Position numbers and translations under genes: made by a program. Shown in pieces: positions 14,298 to 19,323 of a stretch of DNA of 19,323 nucleotides (position 1 is the stretch's first letter; each line of letters opens with the position of its first letter). Under the pieces are notes generated by a model. That model saw only the letters and a list, made by a program, of their open reading frames with translations, did not search any database and was not told where the DNA came from. This DNA is from CAYSUS01 sp964434165 (GTDB lineage: Bacteria > Planctomycetota > Planctomycetia > Pirellulales > Thermoguttaceae), in assembly GCA_964434165.1 (NCBI GenBank), contig CAYSUS010000124.1, positions 1-19,323 of the forward strand, in the 5' to 3' direction.

Positions 14298-14319
14298 AAA
14301 AGGCCGGCTTTCGCCGGCC
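14298..14319 (-). terminator. Terminator-like hairpin between gatC and gatA
   Basis: On the minus strand: GGCCGGC, GAAA tetraloop, GCCGGCC, then TTTT. A 7-bp perfect stem with a GNRA loop and a short T-run is a credible intrinsic terminator or attenuator. It lies after gatC and about 35 bp before the gatA start. Confidence 0.55.
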
Positions 14320-14355
14320 GGATAGCAGATCCGCGTCGTTCGGTCGCGCCGCCGA

Positions 14356-14649
14356 TCACCCCTCGCCGAGCACGGCCGGCACGCGATAGCACTCGTCGTC
14401 GCGCGAGGGGGCGTTGGCCAGGGCCCGGTCGCGGTCCAGACTGGGCAGCACTTCGTCGGGGCGGAACACGTCGGCCACGTCCAGCGCGTGAGCCATCGGC
14501 TCGACGCCGCCGGTCTCCACCTCGCCCAACAGCTCCATGTAATCGAGGATCTGGCCCAACTGGACCGTCAGCTTCTCAAGCTCCTCCTCGCCAAGCCGCA
14601 GCCGGGCGAGCAGCGCCACCTTTTCGACTTCCTCACGCGAGATGGCCAT
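14356..14649 (-). CDS. gatC: Asp-tRNA(Asn)/Glu-tRNA(Gln) amidotransferase subunit C, 97 aa
   Basis: Small subunit that wraps around and stabilises the GatA-GatB interface. Family pattern is visible: MAISREEVEKVALLARLRL, then EELEKLTVQLGQILDYMELL, TGGVEPMAHALDVADVFRPDEV and the C-terminal segment ending in YRVPAVLGEG. Length is normal for GatC. ATG 14649 is chosen for the conserved N-terminus; a longer upstream open frame overlaps rpmB and is not coding. It starts 23 bp after the rpmB stop and is probably co-transcribed with it. gatA follows beyond a terminator-like hairpin. Confidence 0.93.
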   Translation of the reverse strand: MAISREEVEKVALLARLRLGEEELEKLTVQLGQILDYMELLGEVETGGVEPMAHALDVADVFRPDEVLPSLDRDRALANAPSRDDECYRVPAVLGEG

Positions 14650-14672
14650 GCGGCGCTCGTACGCGTCGGGGG

Positions 14673-14993
14673 CTACTTCTTCTTTTTCTTCTTGGCCGGG
14701 GCGGCGGGCGTCGGCGCGGCGGCCGCCGTCTCCCCGGCAGGCAGCTTGAACGGGGCGCTGCGAATGATCTTGGTGACCGCCCCGCTGCGGATGCACTGCG
14801 TGCAAACCCGCATCGTCTTGTGCGTCCCGCCGGCCGTGGTCACGCGGACCCGCTGGAGGTTGGGCCGGAACTGGCGCCGGGAGATGCCCGTCACCTTCGT
14901 GCCTACCCCGCCAAGGTACTTGGCCTTGCCGCGGGTCGTGATCTGGTTCCCGACGGTTGACCGCTTGCCGCAAATCTCACACTCTCTGGCCAT
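14673..14993 (-). CDS. rpmB: 50S ribosomal protein L28, zinc-ribbon type with a Lys-rich tail, 106 aa
   Basis: Structural component of the large ribosomal subunit. The N-terminus MARECEICGKRSTVGNQIT and the motif SRRQFRPNLQRVRV are typical of L28. C5/C8 and C64/C67 form two CxxC pairs, so this is a zinc-binding form. The protein is longer than the usual 60-80 aa: an insert (about 24-38, YLGGVGTKVTGIS) precedes the RPNLQ motif and an Ala/Pro-rich tail ends in six lysines (86-106). ATG 14993 has an A/G-rich SD region (AAGGGGAAA) upstream. A good promoter lies 45-72 bp upstream. It is first in the rpmB-gatC transcription unit. Confidence 0.92.
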   Translation of the reverse strand: MARECEICGKRSTVGNQITTRGKAKYLGGVGTKVTGISRRQFRPNLQRVRVTTAGGTHKTMRVCTQCIRSGAVTKIIRSAPFKLPAGETAAAAPTPAAPAKKKKKK

Positions 14994-15037
14994 GGACCCA
15001 TTTCCCCTTGGGCGAGGTGCACTCCGAAGAAACCTTC

Positions 15038-15065
15038 AATATAACGCCGCCCGGGCATCACGCAA
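15038..15065 (-). promoter_or_regulatory. Predicted sigma70-type promoter for rpmB-gatC
   Basis: Minus strand: TTGCGT (15065-15060), 16-bp spacer, TATATT (15043-15038). Initiation would be near 15031, leaving a leader of about 38 nt before the rpmB ATG. Confidence 0.55.
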
Positions 15066-15216
15066 GGCAAGCCGAAGCGACCCCGTCCCTCTAGGGGGGA
15101 GGCGCTTCGATGGCCGCCTGAGGAGCCCTTGCACGGCGGCGCGGGGATCGGGAAGATAGGAAAGATCGCTCGATACCCATCCGACCGCTAGACACCGAGA
15201 ACGGGGGACTTCCACC

Positions 15217-15909
15217 GTGCGCGCCATATCTCGCAGACGGTTTGGCATGATACTCGTCGCCGCAGCGGGGTTGGGCGCGGGCGCGCCGGCCGCGGGCCAG
15301 GCGTTCGACCCGGCCTACGAATCCCCGGCCACGCGAGCCCGCCGGCCGGAGGACGTGGAGGCCGGCGCTCGCGTGTCCGTCTTCCGCGAGCCGACCGGCA
15401 AGACGGTCCTCGTCGTCTCCTACCCGTGGGAAGTTCACACCAAGCCCTCCCTGGAGGTCCGGCTGCTGGGTCCGGAGGAACCGGACGACGAGCGCATCCA
15501 TCCCATGTACTTCCGATGGAAGCACATGAAAGGCGACACGACGGTCGCCGTGTATCGGACGCAGGACCAAAGCGAGAACGCGCCGGTGCGGGCCGTCTCG
15601 AGAGAGGCGCCCGAGTTCGAAATCCTCGGCGCGCGCAACTCCCTGACCAAGCCCGCCGTGTGTGCCGTGCGCTGGTTCGCCCACGACACCGAGTCGGGCA
15701 AGAAGGCCCAGCCGGGAGCCGGCGCGGCGTTTCCCCTGCTCGACGCGTGGTCCGTGAACGAGAAGACGCTCTATCTCGACCTGCCCGGCCCGTACTTCGA
15801 CGCCGCCGGACCATTGCGCGTCTGGCTTCTGCGCGACGACCGTGTCGTCTGGAGCGAGACCCTGTCGTGGCCCGGGCTCAAGACGCCGGAGCGAAAGGGC
15901 GAGGAGTAA
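15217..15909 (+). CDS. Tat-exported hypothetical protein, 230 aa
   Basis: I do not recognise the family. A twin-arginine signal is present (SRRRFGM at residues 5-11, hydrophobic core, GQA|F at about 29), so the protein is probably periplasmic, possibly folded before export. The mature part has alternating beta-like segments (VSVFREPTGKTVLVVSYPW, 'LYLDLPGPYFDAAGPLRVWLLRDD', VVWSETLSWPGL), suggesting a beta-sandwich, with only one Cys (VCAVRWF). GTG 15217 is chosen because GGGGGA (15203-15208) precedes it and it completes the Tat motif; an ATG 30 bp later would cut that motif off. It is a single gene, divergent from rpmB and convergent with the histidinol-phosphatase gene. Confidence 0.75.
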   Translation: MRAISRRRFGMILVAAAGLGAGAPAAGQAFDPAYESPATRARRPEDVEAGARVSVFREPTGKTVLVVSYPWEVHTKPSLEVRLLGPEEPDDERIHPMYFRWKHMKGDTTVAVYRTQDQSENAPVRAVSREAPEFEILGARNSLTKPAVCAVRWFAHDTESGKKAQPGAGAAFPLLDAWSVNEKTLYLDLPGPYFDAAGPLRVWLLRDDRVVWSETLSWPGLKTPERKGEE

Positions 15910-15914
15910 CGCGC

Positions 15915-15955
15915 CGGACCGCTCCGTCGCGGCCGCGCATCGCAGACGCGGTCCG
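15915..15955. other. Inverted repeat in a convergent intergenic gap
   Basis: cggaccgc (15915-15922) and gcggtccg (15948-15955) form a perfect 8-bp stem around a 25-nt GC-rich loop, just after one stop codon and 45 bp from the other. It might act as a bidirectional transcription end, but there is no T-run. Confidence 0.25.
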
Positions 15956-16000
15956 CCGCCGTCCGTCACGAGACGACGAGCCAGCCCGTGCCCGGGAACA

Positions 16001-16807
16001 CTAGGGTTGTCGCCCTCGCGTGATCGCGAGCACCTCTTCGAGCACCTTGCCGTTGGTGGCCACGCCCTGGCCCGAGTGGATCGACGGCCGGCCCTGCCAG
16101 TCGGTGTAGGTCCCGCCGGCCTCCTGGAGCACCGGCAGCAGCGCGGCCGCGTCCCAGACGTTCATGATGGAGTCGATGGCCACCTCCGCCCGGCCGGTCG
16201 CCACCATCATGTACCCGTAGCAGTCGCCCCATGTGCGAAACAGGCGCGCGGCGGAGTGGAGCTGCTCGAACACGTCGCGCCGCCCGATCTCGTCGAAGTT
16301 GGCCAGCTCGCTCGTCAGCAGCAACCCCTCGGCCAGGCGCGGGCAGGAGGACACCCTCGCGCGGCGCGGCGAATCGTCGCCCTCGACGTACCACGCCCCG
16401 TGGCCCGTCGCCGCATAGACGCACTCGCCCAGCGCCGGGATGAGGATGACGCCGATCGTCGGCTGCGACTCGAACTCCACGCCGATGAGCGTGCCGTACA
16501 GCGGGACGCCGTGAATGAAGGACTTCGTGCCGTCGATGGGATCGAGGATCCACCGGAACCCGCTGGAGCCCGGCCGCTCGGGAAACTCCTCGCCGAGGAT
16601 CCCGTCCTGGGGAAAGGCGTCGCTGATCCGCCGGCGGAGCAGCTCCTCGGCCCCCTTGTCCGCCGCGGTGACGGGTGAGTCGTCGGCCTTGCGCTCCACC
16701 TGGAGCGTCTCCTGGCGGAAGTGCTGGAGCGTGAATCGCCCGGCATCGCGACCGGCGGCAAGCGCCAATTCCAGCCGGGCGGAAACCTCGGAGGCGGGAG
16801 CGTTCAT
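16001..16807 (-). CDS. hisN: Histidinol-phosphatase of the inositol-monophosphatase type (HisN-like), 268 aa
   Basis: Mg-dependent phosphatase; the best assignment is dephosphorylation of L-histidinol phosphate in histidine synthesis. Metal and catalytic motifs are GEEF with E73-E74, DPIDGTKSF starting at D89 (D89, D92) and VWDAAA with D219. The segment WGDCYGYMMVATGRAEVAID (193-212) is the signature that separates HisN from ordinary inositol monophosphatases. ATG 16807 follows a GGGG-containing leader and gives a normal length; ATG 16831 lacks an SD. It lies 158 bp downstream of the Rrf2-type regulator gene on the same strand. A generic inositol or fructose-1,6-bisphosphatase is the alternative. 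Confidence 0.85.
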   Translation of the reverse strand: MNAPASEVSARLELALAAGRDAGRFTLQHFRQETLQVERKADDSPVTAADKGAEELLRRRISDAFPQDGILGEEFPERPGSSGFRWILDPIDGTKSFIHGVPLYGTLIGVEFESQPTIGVILIPALGECVYAATGHGAWYVEGDDSPRRARVSSCPRLAEGLLLTSELANFDEIGRRDVFEQLHSAARLFRTWGDCYGYMMVATGRAEVAIDSIMNVWDAAALLPVLQEAGGTYTDWQGRPSIHSGQGVATNGKVLEEVLAITRGRQP

Positions 16808-16923
16808 GGCCCCAAGGTAACGCCGGCGCATGCGACTGAGAAGGGGGGCACTGCGCTTCGGCCGGCGCGAGAGGGCCGGCAGGGCGCTCGGAAGGGCTCA
16901 CGCGCCGAGATCCCGCGCGGCCG

Positions 16924-16942
16924 AGAAAGGCCCCCCGGGGCC
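16924..16942 (-). terminator. Weak terminator-like hairpin after the Rrf2 gene
   Basis: Minus strand GGCCCC-GG-GGGGCC followed by TTTCT, 23 bp beyond the stop of the regulator gene. The stem is short and the T-run interrupted. Confidence 0.35.
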
Positions 16943-16965
16943 GTCGCCGGTCGATACACCGCCCC

Positions 16966-17427
16966 TTACGGCCTGCGAATCGCACGTGCCGCGGCCCGGC
17001 CCGCCGCCTCAGGCAGCGGCTCGCCCTGCTGGTCGGAGGGGAGCAGATCGGCAAGCGAAACCCGACCCAGCCCGTCGCGCAGGCGCGAGGTGACCCCGGA
17101 GAGGGCCTCGTCCAGCTTGTCCCGGGTTTCCTCGGGCAGTCCCTCGCCAAACGGAAACGAGGCCACCAGCGGCCCGTCGATGGCCTCGATCACCTCCAGC
17201 AGCGTGATCTCATTGGCACGACGATGGAGGCTGTAGCCGCCCTCCACGCCGCGCGTGGACTGAAGAATCCCGTGGGCGACCAGCGTCCGCAGGATCTGGA
17301 GCAGAAACCGCTCCGGCATCTTGCCCGCGGCCGCCAGTCGGCTGCACGGCACCGGCGAGGCCGAATGCGCCTGCGCCAGTTGCAGTGTCGCCTGTAGCGC
17401 GTACGCAACGGTCCGGGAGAGCTTCAT
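16966..17427 (-). CDS. Rrf2 family transcriptional regulator, 153 aa
   Basis: Winged helix-turn-helix DNA-binding protein. The N-terminal MKLSRTVAYALQATLQLA, then the recognition region (PERFLLQILRTLVAHGILQSTRGVEGGYSLHR) and LLEVIEAIDGP are the standard Rrf2 blocks. Relatives such as IscR and NsrR hold an Fe-S cluster through three cysteines, but this protein has a single Cys (C28), outside that region, so an Fe-S cluster of that kind is unlikely and the signal is unknown. ATG 17427 has a strong SD (AAGGGGGGA). A near-consensus promoter lies directly upstream with repeats that could be its own operator. The target genes are unknown. Confidence 0.92.
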   Translation of the reverse strand: MKLSRTVAYALQATLQLAQAHSASPVPCSRLAAAGKMPERFLLQILRTLVAHGILQSTRGVEGGYSLHRRANEITLLEVIEAIDGPLVASFPFGEGLPEETRDKLDEALSGVTSRLRDGLGRVSLADLLPSDQQGEPLPEAAGRAAARAIRRP

Positions 17428-17440
17428 GGCCCGTCCCCCC

Positions 17441-17482
17441 TTATGATAGGGCCTAAGATAGCAAGTCGGCCGGGAATGTCAA
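17441..17482 (-). promoter_or_regulatory. Predicted promoter and possible operator of the Rrf2 gene
   Basis: Minus strand: TTGACA (17482-17477), 16-bp spacer ending in TGC, TATCTT (17460-17455). Two copies of a CTATC-A/T-TA-x-GG motif follow each other at 12-bp spacing (CTATCTTAGG, CTATCATAAGG) over the -10 box and start site. This is a fitting place for autoregulation, which is inferred. Confidence 0.6.
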
Positions 17483-17631
17483 GTATCTGTTAGCATCCCC
17501 CAGCCGGAAGGAGCTGGGCACCCGAGGACCGAAACCCGACCGCCGCCGGTAAGCCCGGAACGGCCCGCGCAGGGGAGCCCACCGGCGGCGCCCTGCGACA
17601 TCAACGGGCAGCGTGGCGCCGCGCGGGCCGC

Positions 17632-18210
17632 TCACGGGCCGCCGTCGGCGGGCGAGTCCTTTTCGGCCTCCCGTCCGTGGCGATAGGCGTGAAACACGAG
17701 CAGGGCCGCGCCGCAGACCAGCAAGCTGTCGGCGATGTTGAAGTTCGGCCAGTGGAAACGCCCGATCATCACCAGGATCCAGTCCCGCACGGCGAAAACG
17801 GGCTCGCCGACCTCGTGGCGCGGGCTGGCGGCGTTCCAGGTCAACCCGGGCATCCCCAACCGATCGTAGAGGTTGCCGAGAATGCCGGCGGTGACGCACG
17901 CCAGAGCGACGGTCAGCAGCCAGTCCCTGGCCGCGCCGGCGACGAACAGCCAGTAGAGAATGCCGACCACCGCGGCGATCGACAGGGCGCTGAACAGGCT
18001 GACCATGCCCTGGCCCATGCCGAACAGCGCGCCCTCGTTGAGACTGGTCTGAAAGCCGAAGACGCCGGGCCAGACCCAGTACGGCGGCGTGCGCGGGTCG
18101 GGCATGCCCAGCCACGCGAACACGCAGCGCTTCGTCACCAGGTCGGCGGCGCATCCCGCCGAGGCAAGGAGCAAGAAGACGAGATAGCGGGTTGCCGGAA
18201 CCGCCTTCAT
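17632..18210 (-). CDS. lspA: Signal peptidase II (lipoprotein signal peptidase), 192 aa
   Basis: Inner-membrane aspartyl protease that removes signal peptides from diacylglyceryl-modified prolipoproteins. Catalytic aspartates are visible as D116 in GNLYDRLGM and D161 in FNIADSLL. The conserved SLNEGALFG (56-64) matches the family NxGxAFG motif. Four hydrophobic segments lie at about 9-25, 70-92, 98-112 and 158-175. It has a longer loop between the two aspartates than the E. coli enzyme (WNAASPRHEVGEPVFAVRDW), as often in Planctomycetota, and a charged C-terminal tail. ATG 18210 has GAGGGAA upstream. It follows the DksA/TraR gene after 40 bp, probably on one transcript. Confidence 0.95.
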   Translation of the reverse strand: MKAVPATRYLVFLLLASAGCAADLVTKRCVFAWLGMPDPRTPPYWVWPGVFGFQTSLNEGALFGMGQGMVSLFSALSIAAVVGILYWLFVAGAARDWLLTVALACVTAGILGNLYDRLGMPGLTWNAASPRHEVGEPVFAVRDWILVMIGRFHWPNFNIADSLLVCGAALLVFHAYRHGREAEKDSPADGGP

Positions 18211-18250
18211 GGCAGTTCCCTCACGGGCGTGTGCAGCGGGCTTCCGAGCG

Positions 18251-18622
18251 TCAAGTCTCCTGCGCCTGGGAGGCGCACTTCACGCAGAGGGTCGCGAAAG
18301 GGATGGCGTTGAGTCGGGCCTTGGGGATCCGCGACCCGCACTCCTCGCACTGGCCGTACACGCCGTCCTCGATCCGCTCCAGGGCCGCCTCGATCTGGTC
18401 GAGGGTGCCCTCCTCGCTCTGCATGAGACTGAGGGTGAACTCCTGCTCGAAGTTATCGCTTCCGATGTCGGCCATGTGGATCGGCATCGAGGAGAGGTCG
18501 CCGTTGGCCTGGCTGCGGTTCTTGTTCAGGGCCGCGTCCGCCATCTGGTTGACGTCACCACGGAGACGCGCACGCAAGGCAAGGAGCTTCTCCTTGTAGC
18601 CTTTCATTTCAGCCTTCTTCAT
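18251..18622 (-). CDS. TraR/DksA family C4 zinc-finger protein, 123 aa
   Basis: Predicted RNA polymerase secondary-channel factor or related regulator. An N-terminal coiled coil (KKAEMKGYKEKLLALRARLR, then EFTLSLMQSEEGTLDQIEAALERIEDG) is followed by the C4 zinc finger C92xxC95-x17-C113xxC116 with YGQCEECGSRIPKARL and PFATLCVKC. The length is below E. coli DksA (151 aa) and fits the shorter DksA-like proteins common in this phylum; the tip carries no obvious DxxDxA motif of true DksA, so a ppGpp-coupled role is uncertain. ATG 18622 has GGAG 8 nt upstream. A near-perfect promoter lies about 60 bp upstream, and lspA follows. Confidence 0.92.
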   Translation of the reverse strand: MKKAEMKGYKEKLLALRARLRGDVNQMADAALNKNRSQANGDLSSMPIHMADIGSDNFEQEFTLSLMQSEEGTLDQIEAALERIEDGVYGQCEECGSRIPKARLNAIPFATLCVKCASQAQET

Positions 18623-18682
18623 CGCCTTCACTCCGGATGGTTCCTGACGGTGGGCCCACTCCACGGCACCCGCAGACTTCTG

Positions 18683-18711
18683 ATTCTAGGCCGACCCGAA
18701 AACCTTGTCAA
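18683..18711 (-). promoter_or_regulatory. Strong sigma70-type promoter for the DksA-like gene and lspA
   Basis: Minus strand: TTGACA (18711-18706), 17-bp spacer, TAGAAT (18688-18683). Initiation would be near 18676, giving a leader of roughly 54 nt. It is the best promoter match in the window. Confidence 0.75.
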
Positions 18712-18734
18712 ACGCCGGCGACGGGCGGTCGGTG

Positions 18735-18749
18735 GGGGGCATCGCCCCC
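18735..18749. other. GC hairpin in the divergent gap between the DksA-like gene and thrC
   Basis: gggggc-atc-gccccc. The gap 18623-18936 (314 bp) otherwise holds only the two divergent promoters; no gene or RNA was recognised in it. The function of the hairpin is unknown. Confidence 0.3.
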
Positions 18750-18819
18750 ATCGCCGCCCACGCCGATCCCCCGTCCTGCGGGAGGGTCCGTCGGGCGAAA
18801 CGTCGGCCCCCGCGACCCC

Positions 18820-18848
18820 TTCGCCTGGCCCGCCGAACTTGCTAGACT
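18820..18848 (+). promoter_or_regulatory. Possible promoter of thrC
   Basis: TTCGCC (18820-18825), 17-bp spacer, and TGC-TAGACT (-10 at 18843-18848) as an extended -10. The -35 is weak. The start would be near 18855, leaving a leader of about 80 nt. Confidence 0.4.
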
Positions 18849-18936
18849 ACGTGCCGCGATTTAGGATGGAACGTGCCCGGTCGCGTCCGCCCGGACGCGT
18901 TCCCGCGCTTGGAGTTCGCCCAGAAAGGGCCGGCCC

Positions 18937-19323
18937 ATTCCCACTACCGACCCGGCTTTCCAGCAGTGCATCGCGCCGGACTGCGGCGCCACCTACGGCA
19001 TCGACGAAGTGCTGGTCGGTTGCACGCGGTGCGGCAACCTGCTCGACGTCATGTACGCGTGGGACCGTCTGCGCGTCCCCGCCGCCCTGACCGACTTCCA
19101 GGAGAAATGGGCCCGCCGCAACGAGCCCCACTGCTTCTCCGGCGTCTGGCGGTTCCACGAGCTTCTCCCCTTCGCGCCGCAGGGTCAGTGCGTCACCGTG
19201 GGCGAGGGGCAGACGCTGCTGCACGCCTCCCGTGGCGTCGCCGACTACGTGGGCCTGCGCCCCGGCCGCCTGATGCTGCAGTACGAAGGGATGAACCCGT
19301 CGGGCAGCTTCAAGGACAACGGC
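18937..19323 (+). CDS. thrC: Threonine synthase, 5' part (cut by the window end; likely ATT start)
   Basis: PLP enzyme converting O-phosphohomoserine to threonine. The visible 129 codons contain an N-terminal zinc ribbon (C11, C16, C29, C32 in CIAPDCGATYG and VGCTRCGNLLDV), VTVGEGQTLLHA (87-98), and MNPSGSFKDNG with the PLP lysine K126. The remainder lies outside the window. The frame is open from 18865 with no ATG, GTG or TTG before GTG 19009, which would delete half of the zinc ribbon. ATT 18937 is the best start: AAAGG (18924-18928) lies 8 nt upstream, and the product (M)PTTDPAFQQC matches the N-terminus I remember for planctomycetal homologs. A sequence error turning ATG into ATT is the alternative. 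Confidence 0.88.
   Translation, partial: MPTTDPAFQQCIAPDCGATYGIDEVLVGCTRCGNLLDVMYAWDRLRVPAALTDFQEKWARRNEPHCFSGVWRFHELLPFAPQGQCVTVGEGQTLLHASRGVADYVGLRPGRLMLQYEGMNPSGSFKDNG

Noticed and set aside
12746..14389. 547-codon plus-strand frame opposite gatA
   Set aside because: It is antisense to gatA, whose catalytic residues are all present.
18209..19090. Plus-strand frame of 293 codons across the DksA-like gene and the start of thrC
   Set aside because: It is antisense to the zinc-finger gene and out of frame with the clear threonine synthase sequence.

Overview
The window is 19.3 kb of G+C-rich bacterial chromosome that most likely comes from a member of the Planctomycetota. This is an inference from gene content: tandem Gfo/Idh/MocA oxidoreductases with twin-arginine signals and the 'WLGPAPWRPFN' signature, secreted HEAT-repeat proteins, an Agl23-type membrane glycosyltransferase, a long zinc-ribbon L28, and in-frame palindromic repeats inside genes. 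No rRNA gene, tRNA gene, CRISPR array or insertion sequence with a transposase was seen.

Left part (1-8921, + strand). The window opens inside a tandem array of a 55-bp palindromic REP-like unit, which ends 15 bp before the first gene. Seven genes on one strand follow with short gaps: three Tat-exported Gfo/Idh/MocA oxidoreductases, two secreted HEAT-repeat proteins, a secreted discoidin-like protein, and a polytopic Agl23/GT39-like membrane protein that overlaps its predecessor by ATGA. Together they look like an envelope module for sugar-derivative or glycan metabolism; the substrate cannot be read from the sequence. A 71-bp palindromic element lies in frame within the last gene.

Middle (8922-15000). 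An unrecognised cytoplasmic protein (+) converges on a minus-strand block that reads rpmB, gatC, gatA, a broken nucleotidyltransferase-like gene, a small helical protein, gatB, then a SAM hydroxide adenosyltransferase (DUF62). GatCAB is the amidotransferase that makes Gln-tRNA(Gln) and/or Asn-tRNA(Asn). The block starts from a good sigma70-type promoter before rpmB. Two features stand out: a toxin-antitoxin-like two-gene unit wedged between gatA and gatB, with an in-frame TAG in its first gene, and a 55-bp perfect palindrome read through in frame within gatB.

Right part (15001-19323). A Tat-exported protein of unknown function (+) converges on minus-strand genes for a HisN-type histidinol-phosphatase, an Rrf2 regulator, signal peptidase II (lspA) and a DksA/TraR zinc-finger protein. 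The last has a near-consensus promoter (TTGACA-17-TAGAAT). Divergent from it, the 5' part of threonine synthase (thrC) runs off the window end. No ATG/GTG/TTG is available at its N-terminus and the best start is an ATT.

The most notable signal is that at least three palindromic repeat families occur in 19 kb, two of them as translated insertions inside otherwise intact conserved genes. This resembles the Rickettsia palindromic elements in principle. Family assignments come from recognised motifs, not from database searches.
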